Positions 35,690 through 46,325 of a DNA stretch of 64,000 nt are shown one piece after another. Both the position numbers and the translations under genes were made by a program. A model generated the notes under the pieces. The model searched no databases and had not been told where the DNA came from. It saw only the letters and a program-made list of their open reading frames with translations. This DNA is from Artemia franciscana (lineage: Eukaryota > Arthropoda > Branchiopoda > Anostraca > Artemiidae): NCBI RefSeq assembly GCF_032884065.1, contig NC_088863.1:67058919-67122918 (forward strand), given 5' to 3'. Numbering within the stretch: position 1 is the first letter of the stretch; every line of letters begins with the position of its first letter.

Positions 35690-37385
35690 AGCTAAGAGCT
35701 CATATGGCACTTGTGACGAGGCAAGAAGAGCTAAGAGCCAAGAGCTCATATGGTATGATCTCAAGCAAAATACTAAGAATCAATAGATTGATTTAAAAGG
35801 AAAATCAGAGACTTAATGCCGGTCAGGATTTAAAATAAGAGCTCTGAGTCACGATGTCCTTCTAAATATCAAAATTCATTAAGATCCGATAACCCACTCG
35901 TAAGTTAGAAATACCTTATTTTTTCTAATTTTTCCTCTCCCTTTAGCCCCATAGATGGTCGAATCTTGGAAAACGATTTTATCAAGTCAATTTGTAAAGC
36001 TCCCTGACACGCCTACCAATTTTCATCGTCCTAGCACGTCCAAAAGCACAAAACTCGCCAAATCACTGAACCCCTCCCCCAAACTCCCCCAAAGAGAGCG
36101 AGTCCAGTACGGTTACGGCAATCACGTATCAAGGACATTTGCTTATTCTATCCACCAAGCTTCATCCCGATTCCTCCACTACAAGTATTTTCCAAGATTT
36201 CCCCCTCCAACTCCCCCAAATGTCAAAAGATCTGGTCGGGATTTGAAATAAGAGCTCTGAGACATGAAATCCTTCTAAACATCAAATTTCATTAAGATCC
36301 GATCACCTACTCGTAAGATAAAAATACCCCAATTTTCACGTTTTCCAAGAATTCCGGTTTCCCGCTCCAACTCCCCGCAATGTCACAGAATCTGGTCGGA
36401 ATTCAAAATTAGAGCTTTAAAACACAAGATCCTTCTAAATAGCAAATTTCATTAAGATCTGGTCACCCCTTCGTAAGTTACAAATACCTCAATTTTCAAA
36501 AAATCCGTTCCAATTATGTAAATCACGTATCTAAGACTTCTACCTATTTTCCCCCAAAGTTTCATCCCGATCCCTCCAATCTAAGCGTTTCCCATGATTT
36601 TAGGTTCCCCCACCCCAAACTCCCCCCAATGCCACCAGATCCAGTCGGGATTTAAATTGAGAGCTTTGAGACACGATATCCTTCTAAATATAAAATTTCA
36701 TTGAGATCTGATCACCCTTTCGTAAGTTAAAAGTACCTCTTTTTTTCTAATTTTTCAGAATACCCCCCCCCCAAAACAACCCCAAAGAGAGCGGATCCGT
36801 TTCAGTTATGTCAATCGTGTATCTAGGACTTGTGCTTATTTTTGTCCACCATGTTTCATCCTGAATCCCTCCACTCTAAGTGTTTTCCAAGATTTTAGGT
36901 TTCCCCCTCCCAATGTCACCAGATCCAGTCGGGATTTAAAATGAGAGCTCTGAGACACGACATCCTTCTAAATATCAAATTTCATTGAGATCCGATCACC
37001 TGTTCGTAAGTTAAAATTACCTATTTTTTTCTAATTTTTCAGAATTAACCTCCCCCCCCCCCAACTACTCCAAAGAGAGCGGATCCGTTCCGGTTATTTC
37101 AATCATGTATCAAGGACTTGTGCTTATTTTTCCCACCAAGTTTCATCCCGATCCCTCCACTCCAAGTGTTTTCCAAGATTTTAGGTTTTCCCCTCCCAAA
37201 TCCCCCCTCCAATGTCATCAGATCCGAATACCCCAGATCTGAATTAACCCCCCCCTCAACTACGCCAATGAGAGCAGATGCAAACGGTTATGTCAATCAT
37301 GTATCCAAGACTTGTGCTTATTTTTTCAACCAAGTTTCATCCCGATATCTCCACTCTAAGTGTTTTCTGTCTCCTTCATAAATAA
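35690..37385 (+). repeat. Repeat family R, copy 1 (right end missing)
   Basis: The left end GAGCTAAGAGCTCATATGGC is followed by diverged internal units. Each unit runs from AAGATCCGATCACC, through a C-rich stretch, GAGAGCGGATCC and TTTCATCCCGATC, to GGTCGGGATT and GAGCTCTGAGACACGA. The AAGATCY blocks start at 35881, 36294, 36454, 36703 and 36987. No frame is conserved between units. Confidence 0.75.
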
Positions 37386-37404
37386 AAACCGATCACAGGT
37401 TTTC

Positions 37405-37790
37405 ATGGCACTTGGTATTAACCAAGTGACATATAGCAATCGCAAATTCTGTCGGTCTGTCTGTCGGTCCCGGTGTTGCTACTTTAGGCTCTTCCAGGTA
37501 AGCTAGGACGATGAAATTTGGCAGGCGTATCAGGGACCGAACCATATTAAATAAAAAATAGTCTTTTTCTCGATTTGACCATTTGGGGGGGAGTGGGAGC
37601 CCGTTAATTTGGAATAATAGAAAAACTGAAGTATTTTTAACTTACGAACGGTTGATCAGATATTGATGAAATTTGATGTTTGGAAGGATATCGTGTCTCA
37701 GAGCTGTTATTTTAAATCCCAACCGGATCTGGTGACATGGAACGGAAATTTGGGAGGGAGAAACCAAAAATCTTGAAAAAATTAAAAGAA
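37405..37790 (-). repeat. Repeat family R, reversed right end
   Basis: A terminal hairpin CACTTGGT-ATTA-ACCAAGTG lies at about 37413-37432, followed by GTCTGTCGGTC repeats and GATGAAATTTGGCAGGCGTA. This is the reverse of the right end at 56030-56145. It abuts copy 1 in opposite orientation and is truncated near 37790 at an A-rich array. Confidence 0.7.
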
Positions 37791-37792
37791 GA

Positions 37793-38220
37793 AAACAAAG
37801 AAAAGAAAAAACTGAAAAAGCTAAAAAAAAGTATAAAGAAGAAAAAAAAATTAAAAAAGAAAAAAAACTAAAAAGAAAAAAAGGAAAAACTAAAAAAGAA
37901 AAAAGTATAAAGAAGAAAAAAAAACTAAAAAAGAAAAAATAACTAAAAGAAAAAAAAAGAAAAAAAGGAAAAACTAAAAAAGAAAAAACTAAAAAAAAAA
38001 ACTAAAAATAAGAAACTAAAAAAAGAAAAAGGAAAAAGAAAAAACTAAAAACTAAAAAAAAAAACTAAAAAAGAAAAACCAAGAAAGGAGAAAAAAAAAA
38101 AAATGAAGAAAAAAAGAAAACTAAAAAAAGGGGAAAAAAATAAAAAAACTAAAAGGTAAAAAACTAAAAAACTAAAAAGAAAAAAAGGATAAAAACTAAA
38201 AAAAACTAAAAAACTAAAAC
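37793..38220. repeat. A-rich array (AAAACTAAAAAAG type)
   Basis: Irregular tandem units of AAAACTAAAAAAGAAAAA, like those inside Helitron B. The complementary array lies at 43010-43400. Confidence 0.8.
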
Positions 38221-38415
38221 GTGATGAGAGCTATCACGACCAGAATTATTCAAACAACTGCAGAGCAACTGGTATAAATGGTCATATTTCTGCAATAAAA
38301 AGCAATCCAACGTTCGCAGGTACAAAGTTGACGTCAGGTAAAAATATGACGTCATTACAAGTATATAAGGCTTTGTATATGATGCCAATTTAAGATGACG
38401 TAACAAACCGGGACA
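38221..38415 (-). repeat. Inverted repeat flanking Helitron C, left arm
   Basis: The reverse complement of this stretch matches 42672-42864 over about 190 bases with few differences, sharing TGACGTCATATTTTTACCTG and GTACCTGCGAACGTTGGATT. Both arms border T/A-rich arrays on their outer side. Confidence 0.85.
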
Positions 38416-41400
38416 AACGTTAACAAACGTTTTTGCTCAAACGTTAACTTAGAAATATTATTTTGTACATACGACAATAGATCACTCGTGTTTTAAATTT
38501 GTTCACGATCCAATTCTACACATGTCAAAACAGCAGCGTTACGATTAGGTGAAGGCAATCCCAAATCCTAAAGAGGTTTGTTTGCCACATATAAGCAATC
38601 AGATCATATCCGATGTCTCTAACTGTTTTCGATGGAGTATATCCTCGGCCATTTTCGATTTATATATCTCCCATAACTCTGTAGGAGCTGAAGGAGAGCA
38701 AATTCTTAGTATGATTCCAAACAATGCACGAACTTGACTTGGAGTTGACGTTTCATACGCGTCATTGATGCAGTTATCCCGGTGTTGGTCATTCTCCAAT
38801 AAATTCAGAGCTTGGAATGCAGTTCGTTAAGTGTCATGTATAGTACCGTTTACAGTTCTCAAATACTCAAACGTCGGACCGGGTACGTTTATCAAAAACA
38901 GGCGGAGAAAGAAGCATTCATGTTGATTGAGGTGAATGGTGTAGAGTCTTCCTATCGTTGTATCTTTGAAGATTGTAGGTTGGCCGTCAACTGACTTACC
39001 CTGTTTTCGAAGTTCAAATGATTTATTTTTAGCATTCCCGTGTAACACGAAGGCACATGAGTATACAGCAGTTTTTTTGCAAAAGAATCATTTTGACATA
39101 ACGAAAAGATAGCAGTTAACGTTGTATCCCATGGATTCAGGGCTCTTTGTTGCACGTTGGATTCCGAAAAATAAACACGTTTATCATTCTGTAAATGTAC
39201 CGCTAAGAGAACAACAGCTGGACTTCATTCATGTATCGGAAATGATAGAATTCACCAGACAGCTTCATTACTGCTTATGTATCTTCCAGCCTCATATTGT
39301 ACGATTTCATCGATATCACTGATTTCGGACTACAAGCCAAAAACTTCCATTTCACTGCTTTTGCTGACGTATTTAAATGTGTATTTAATTGCATTTACGG
39401 AGTTACAGTATTCAATGTTTATGTGTGCATTAAATGTTTTTGACAATAAAGGTGAATATGGAACAACCCACTGATTATCTACTTCGATGGTGGTACCGTT
39501 ACACTTCTTTATTATTGCAGTTTTACCATCATCTTCAGTAGATATTCTTCTATGTTGTGGGTAATCATCATTGCCAGTAATTGTGTTGGGTACTAAAAGT
39601 CGAAGATATTGCTTTGTGCGCCTTCCTTTGGCCATGCATGGTTATTTTTCATTCAGTGCACCGCAAGGTCTATGTATCATATTTTTTACCACGATACCAT
39701 ATAAACCCTTATCGAGATTTTCATCAGGTATTTCATCAGAAATCACAACGTCAATTTCATTAGAAGTAATTTTATCATGTAGCCAGACTGGTATATGTGC
39801 GTGTGGCAATCCTCGTTTTTACCATTCCACTGAGTACATTGATTTCAACTTTTGCAGGAAGACACGGGCCGTAATGTCATGTCTATGAACCGCCGATTGT
39901 TCTTGAAGTAATAGCTGCTTTATCTCGTCCCAAGATTGATTACATGTAAATGTAATAAATATATCTGGACGACCATAGAGACGAACATACGCAATAGCAT
40001 CTTGAGTATATTCATGCATATGACGGGGACTGAATGCATATGACGAAGGTAAAATCGTTAATCTTCCAACATTAGTGGTATTACCGTTATTTACAACTGC
40101 ATCTCGCAAATGAATGTATTGTTCAGAGCGGAGATTAGTCTGATTCAGACGGATAAATAGCAAACGTTCTGATTCAATCTTTGCACACATATCAACGATG
40201 TATTGGTGAAATAATTGACGGCATTTTAAAATATAGTTATCTTCATTGTGACGAATCATTAGTCTATAGGAATAATAAGGTGCATTTCTTATCCGTTTGT
40301 TTGTTAGTGGATGGATCTATCAATTTATTTTTAAAGTGATAGCCGTCGGCTCCATCCCAAGAAATGATAGGATATTGTAGGGCATCGTAGCATCGATGAG
40401 TTTCAGCAATTCTTACCTACTGAGCGTTTCGCTTATGAAGAATAATATCTCGAGGTAAAAAATGATCACCAACCTTAACGATTGCCACTTCGCCGATAGT
40501 TGGAGCATGGTATCTACGCACATGTTCGCCAGTAGGCGTTTTGTCAGCGGAAATAACAATTTTATGCGTATCAGTAGGCATCAAATCGATTGCTGTTTTG
40601 AACAGTTCCACTAAATCATTATTTTCGCGGAAAAGATGTTGCAATTGGGAAACGATGGATCTTTCAACGTCAGGAGAAATTTTTCAACGTGCAATCAATT
40701 CAGAATTGCTATCACTGATGAAGTACATTTGTAAAAATTTATGATTCTCACCTGAGAATGGTAGAAGGGATCCTGCTCTATAATAAATTTGCCCTTGTAC
40801 TTTGAAAGTAGGTATAAATTGATCTCGATTTTCGATTTGGTCACAAAACGACGTCATTTGGAAACATGAGTAATATTTTTTATGTTTAATAAAAAACGCT
40901 TAGATTCTGATGTAGTTCCAGTAAGCAAAGTCTTCAACGGCTCTAGTGGTGCAGCTAGTTGAGGAAGTTTAACTTTTCTTGAGGCGCAACACATTTCCAT
41001 TGTTTCACCACTAAATTTCAAGGCCTTGCAATAGGGACAAATTTTAGACATAGTCCCGATTTGAACACATCTACTCAAGCTATGATCATCGACTGGCCTG
41101 TACCTGAATGCCAGGCGACAATTTTCACGTTGCTCTTGTGATTCCTAGGCAAGCTTTCTTTTGGCATTATCTCTTTGATTCTCAATCCTGTTTTCTCGTT
41201 GTTTCTGTGATTCCTCGGCATGCTTTCTTTTGGCATTATCTCTTTGAGCCGCAAGCCTGTTTTCACGTGGCTCTGGTAGTTCTTCGACAAGCCTTGTCTT
41301 TTTACTTTCTCTTTCAGCATCAAGTCTGGTTTCGCGTTGCTCTGGTAGTTCCTCGACACACCTTCTTTTTTTATTTTCTCTTTCAACTTCAAGTCCGGTT

Positions 41401-41560
41401 TTGCGTTGCTCTCGTGGTTCCTCGACACGCCTTCGTTGACGTAAATTGCACATTCCTAATCTGGCCCTTTCTCTTTGAACCGCAAGCCTGGTTTTGCGTT
41501 GCTCCAGTGGTTCGTCCTGCTGTTCAACTTTTGATAACATTCTATCTTTTGACATTAATT
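38416..41560 (-). pseudogene. Helitron C, Rep and start of helicase, broken
   Basis: On the minus strand: the charged repeat N-terminus (41555-41100), the Cys module CPYCKALKFSGE (near 41030), the Rep region (40259-39819) with TILPSSYAFSPRH, the HUH motif as intact PHAH (near 39800) but preceded by a TAA in the conserved YSVEWQK block, the tyrosine region (39635-39330), and the helicase start up to SKLTSEQK-equivalent sequence (38440). It stops before Walker A, where the left arm sequence begins. Several indels break the frame. Confidence 0.85.
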
Positions 41561-41869
41561 GACACTTGGAAAAATTTTCTTTACGTACCTAGCATTCTAA
41601 AGCTCAACAATTTCTAATAAACCTCAATCTTTTAGGTTTCTGTTTTAAGGTTTTCGAATTACTTTAATCCCTTGTCAAAATATATTGAAATATTTGTGCA
41701 AATACTGGTTTTTTACATTTTAAACAGTTTATTAAAATTGGAAAAGCCTTAATTTTTTTGAATACTTATTATTCAAAAAAAGTATTATTGAATACTTGAT
41801 GAAGATAGAGTGGTAAAGAAAGTGAAAAAGAAACTGAAACCTCTTTTTTAGTTTTTTTAAATGATTGCC

Positions 41870-42395
41870 ATTGTGCTTAGTTTTTTCTTTCTTTCTTTTT
41901 ATTTTTTCCTTTTTCAGTTTTTCTTTTTTTAGTATTTCTTTTTTAAGTTTTTTCTCTTTTCTTTTTTTCATTTTTATTTTGTTTCTTTTTCTAGTTTTTT
42001 CTCTTCTAATTTTTTTTTAGTTTTTGTTTTTGTTTCTTTTTCTTTAGTTTTGTCTTTTTTATTTTTTTATTCTTTTTTTTATTTTTTGTTTTTTTCTTTT
42101 TTATTTTCTTTTATTTTTATTTCTTAGTCTTCTTCTTCTTTATACTTTTTTCTTTTTTAGCTTTTTCGGTTCTTTTCTTTTTTGTCTTTTACCTTTTTTT
42201 TATTTTTTTTTGGTTTTCTTTTTTGTTTTTTCTTTTTTAGTTTTTTCTGTTTTTTCTTCCTTTTTAATTTTTTCTTTTTTAGTTTTTCCTTTTTTTGGTT
42301 TTTTAGCTTTTTTAGTTTTTTTTTAGCTTTTTTTCTTTTTAGTTTTTTAACTTAACTTTATTTTTTTATTATTTTTTAGTTTTTTTTGGGTTTTG
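41870..42395. repeat. T-rich array (TTTTTAGTTTTTTC type)
   Basis: Irregular tandem units of TTTTTTAGTTTTTTCTTTTT; complement of the array at 37793-38220. Open frames through it are low-complexity artefacts. Confidence 0.8.
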
Positions 42396-42399
42396 TTAG

Positions 42400-42560
42400 G
42401 TTTAGTCCCGATTTGAATATCTCGACTCAAGCTATAATCATCAGATGGGCAGTACCTGAATCCAGGCGATTTTTTTCCGTTGCTCTTGTGATTCTTCGGC
42501 ACGATTTTTTTGGTAGTTTCTCTTTGAGCCGCAAGCCTGTTTTCACGTTGCTCTTGTGAT
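42400..42560 (-). pseudogene. Helitron N-terminal fragment
   Basis: The sequence repeats the end of the charged N-terminal region of copies C and D (ATAATCATC ... CAGGCGA ... TTGCTCTTGTGATTC), cut off at a 27-base minisatellite (42560-42670) of the GTGTCCCGGTCGTCATTTAT type. Confidence 0.65.
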
Positions 42561-42671
42561 TCCTGTGTCCCGGTGTCTTGGACGTCATTTGTGTCCTGGT
42601 CTGTGATTTCTCTTTGAGTGTCCCGGTCGTCATTTATATTCCCTGTGTCCCGGTGTCCCGACCGTCAATTG

Positions 42672-42864
42672 TATCCCGGTTTGTAACGTCATCTTATATT
42701 GGCGTCATATAAAAAGCCTTATATACTTATAATGACGTCATATTTTTACCTGACGTCAACTTTGTACCTGCGAACGTTGGATTACTTTTAATTGCAGAAA
42801 TATGACCATTTATACCAGCTGCTCTTGAAGTTGTTTGAATAGTTCTGGTCGTGATAGCTCTCAC
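42672..42864 (+). repeat. Inverted repeat flanking Helitron C, right arm
   Basis: Complement of 38221-38415. It is followed by a (TA)n run at about 42891-42947. Confidence 0.85.
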
Positions 42865-42888
42865 TTCCAGTGAGATATATAGTAAATA

Positions 42889-42951
<63 letters not shown>

Positions 42952-43009
42952 GTAGTGTCGGTATCTTGGTCTATCTGTTAAACTATCTTCTATAAAAAAA
43001 AGGAAACCT

Positions 43010-43805
43010 AGTTTTAGTTTTTTAGTTTTTTTAGTTTTTATCCTTTTTTTCTTTTTAGTTTTTTAGTTTTAAAGTTTTTTTTTATTTTTTCTTCTTTTTT
43101 AGTTTTCTTTTTTCTTCTTTTTTCAGTTTTTTCTCCTTCCTTGGTTTTTATTTGTTTTGGTTTTTCTTTTTTAGTTTTTTCTTTTTTCTTTTTTGTTTCT
43201 TATTTTCATAGTCTTTTTTAATTTTTCCTTTTTTTTGTTTTTGTTTTTTTATTTTTAGTTTTTTTTCTTTTTTAGTTTTTTCTTCTTTATACTTTTTTCT
43301 TTTTTAATTTTTTCAGTTTCATTTTGTTTTCTTTGTTTCTTTATTTTTAGTTTTTTAAAGTTTTTTACCTTTTTTAGTTTTTTTCCTTTTTTTTTCTTTG
43401 ATAACGGTAATAATGTGTAACGGTGTAACGGTAAAGATAGTGTAAAAGAGGGCCGGAGAGACGCTACATTTTAATATATATAGAAGATTTGTGCAATTAC
43501 CAATTTTTTACATTTTAAGCAATTTAATAAAAATGAAAGAGCCTCAATTTGAATACTTTTCTTTTTTAGTTTTTTCTTTTTTAATTTTTTCTTTTTTGGT
43601 TTTTTCTTTTTATATTTTTTCTTTTTTTTTAGTTTTCGTCTTTTTATTTTTTTTTTATTTTTTTTTATTTTTTTATTTTTTTCTGTTTTCGTTATTTTCT
43701 TTTTAGTTTTTTTAGTTTTTCCTTTTTTAGTTATTTTAATTTTATTTTTTATTTTTTTTATTTTTTCTTTTTTGGTTTTTTAATTTTATTAGTTTTTCTT
43801 TTTTG
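43010..43805. repeat. T-rich arrays
   Basis: Two arrays of TTTTTAGTTTTTT units (43010-43400 and 43550-43805) are separated by a short unique stretch with three TAACGGT repeats near 43405-43430. Confidence 0.75.
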
Positions 43806-43884
43806 GCTTTTACATACTTACAATCACTTCATATGCGGAAAAACGCATTTTATTTTGTGTATTTTGTATATTTTTTGTTTTATT

Positions 43885-44406
43885 TTGTAATAGCTACCCG
43901 ATTAGATTCATTGATGAAATAATAAAAGATAGACGCATTAAACACAAAAACAGGGTTATTGGGGTTTCACAGTGCACAGAATTAAACTTGCCGAAAAGGA
44001 TCATTTCTTTGCCTTATGTGCCTACTTTGGGGGAGATGCTTAAACAAATTTTGGTAAACATAACATTGATACTTGTTTCCAATCAGTGAGACCATTAGGT
44101 AGTTTTCTTAATTCTGGGAGGGATTTAACCCGGGGAGATTTAGTTAGTGGGGTGTATCAAATTCCTTGTTCTTGTGGAAAGTTTCATATTGGTAGAACTC
44201 AACAACAATTTACTGAAAGATTTATTGAGCATCGCGACTCAATAGAAAAAACCCTACACTTAAGAAAGCCTCCTGAAGCTTTGGTGTCGGCTCTAGCTGA
44301 ACATACATTCTTTCATCCTGAACATTTTATACAATTTGATGAGGCAACAGCTATTTCTAAGGATAGAGGTTTTTCTCGGTGGGTGAGGTGTTATTTTAGA
44401 AAATAG
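43885..44406 (+). pseudogene. Second Penelope-like element, GIY-YIG part
   Basis: Broken frames give YPIRFIDEIIKDRR and LPKRIISLPYVPTLGEMLK. After a frameshift near 44065 an open frame (44086-44406) has GVYQIPCSCGKFHIGRTQQQ, the GIY-YIG core. The second motif tyrosine is His here, probably a loss of function. The frame runs through the EHR and ALAEHTFFHPEH blocks and ends after SKDRGFSRWVR, where repeats are inserted. The family resembles the element at 25951-27402 but is clearly diverged. Confidence 0.75.
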
Positions 44407-44411
44407 GGGGA

Positions 44412-44575
44412 AACACCCCCTAAAAGTCATAGAATCTTAACGAAAATTACACCATCAGATTCAGCGTATCAGAGAACCCTACTGTAGAAGTTTCAAGCTC
44501 CTATCTACAAAAATGTGGAATTTTGTATTTTTTGCCAGAAGGCAGATCACGGATGCGTGTTTATTTGTTTGCTTT

Positions 44576-44611
<36 letters not shown>

Positions 44612-45910
44612 CCCAGGGGTGATCGTGTCGACCCAGTTGTCCTAGAATGTTGCAAGAGGGCTCATTCTAACGGAAATGAAAAGTTCTAGTGCCCTTTTTA
44701 AGTGACCAAAAAATTGGAGGGCACCTAGGCCCCCTCCCACGCTAATTATTTTCCCAAAGTCAACGGATCAAAATTCTGAGATAGCCATTTTATTCAGCGT
44801 AGTCGAAAAACCTTATAACTATGTCTTTGGGAACGACTTACTCCTCCACATTCCCCGTGGGAGGGGCTACAAGTTACGAACTTTGACCAGTGCTTACATA
44901 TAGTAATGGTTATTGGGAAGTGTACAGGTGTTTTCAGGAGGATTTTTTGGTTGGGGGAGGGGTTGAAAAGAGGGGGATATACTGGGGGAACTTTCCATCG
45001 AGGAATTTGTCATGGGGGAAGAAAATTTCCATGAAGGGAGCGCAGGATTTACTAGCATTATTTAAAAAAAACAATGAAAAAATAAAAAAAAGTTTTTTTT
45101 TCAGCTGGAAGTAAGGAGCAGCATTAAAACTTAAAACGAACAGAAATTATTACCCACATGAGGGGCTCACCTTCTCCTAATACCTCGCTATTTACGCTAA
45201 AGTATTTTTAGTAATGTCAACTATTTATTCTACGGCTTTTGTGATTCAGGGGTCATTCTTAATGAATTGGGCCAAAATTTAAGATTTAGTGTAAAGAGAG
45301 AGGTACTGACGAGGGGGCGAACCCTCTCATATGTGTAATAAAAACATGAGAATATAAAATTCTTTACGTAAGCTAGTTTATAAGTTACGTATATCTTTTA
45401 CTAATAAAAAGATTCGTAAAAAATTAAAAGTTCTAGTTGCCTTTTTAATTAACCAAAAAATTGGAGGGCAACTAGGCTTCCTCCCCCGCTCTTTTTTCTC
45501 AAAATCATTCGATCAAAATTATGAGAAAGCCATTTAGCCGAAAAAAAAAATATCCAAATTTCGTTTTAATTATTTCTCTGCGGAGAGCTAAAATCAAAAC
45601 ATGCATTGATTCAAAAACGTTCAGAAAGTAAATAAAAAAAACAAGTTTTTTCAACTGAAAGTAAGGAGCGACATTAAAACTGAAAACGAACAGAAATTAC
45701 TTCGTATATGAAAGGGGCTGCTTCCTCATCAACGCCCCGCTATTTACGCTAAAGTTTTTTACTGTTTTAAAAGAAGAGTTGAGAGAAAGAGTCAAACTAT
45801 AGCGTAAAGAGCGGGGTGTTGATGAGGAAGCAACCCCTTTCATATACGAAGTAATTTCTGTTCGTTTTCAGTTTTAATGTCGCTCCTTACTTTCAGTTGA
45901 AAAAACTTTT
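44412..45910. repeat. Unclassified composite repeat inside the Penelope-like element
   Basis: A block with AAAAAATTGGAGGGCA recurs at about 44708 and 45454. A block with AGTAAGGAGC and AACGAACAGAAATTA recurs at about 45112, 45660 and, inverted, 45845-45895. A T run lies at 44576-44612. The stretch from TTTTTTGCCAGAA (near 44525) recurs at 61347. No coding sequence is recognisable. Confidence 0.6.
45643..45908. repeat. Near-perfect inverted repeat, arms about 111 bases
   Basis: The left arm 45643-45753 and right arm 45798-45908 are almost exact complements. They begin AAGTTTTTTCAACTGAAAGT and pass through CGAAGTAATTTCTGTTCG and GCTGCTTCCTCATCAA, around a loop of about 44 bases. Confidence 0.85.
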
Positions 45911-45914
45911 TTTT

Positions 45915-46325
45915 TATCTAATAATAACCAATAAGGGACTTAAAATTTTACACAATCACCAGGGGACAAGATTACCTGCTAGACCAAAAAGAGTTGCTTC
46001 AATATTAGCTTACAAGAGGATTATTTTGCAACAGAATAGTAAACTAAGTTTCAATTTTATAATTTTTCCTCGGTTGCTTTGATGTTCTCATTGAATTAAC
46101 TCGAATAGCTTCTTTTCCCTACGTGGATCAGTAGCGACAATTGTATTTATTATTATTGGTGGTGGTTTTATTTGTTTTTAGTTTAGTGTTTTTTCTTTTT
46201 ATCTTGTGCTGAGGACGCCTAGTTTGGAAAGAGGTGAAATATCCGCGTTGTTTTAGCCTTTCCTCTCTACTGGCCGTAGTCTCGTTTGAGGTTTTTTTTT
46301 GTGGAGTTTTATCTCTCTTTGTTGT
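45915..46325 (+). mobile_element. Probable 3' end of the second Penelope-like element
   Basis: An open stretch with NKGLKILHNHQGTRLPARPKR could be the C-terminus that follows the interrupted nuclease frame; this is inference. At 46209-46239 CTGAGGA is followed by a short helix (GCCT/AGGT) and GAAA, resembling a hammerhead core. Similar GAAATATC/GAAATATT endings occur in both Penelope-like elements here. The unit is cut by Helitron D near 46325. Confidence 0.4.

Noticed and set aside
37793-38220. Possible CRISPR-like or regular array
   Set aside because: Units are irregular A-rich simple repeats with no distinct spacers, and the genome is eukaryotic.
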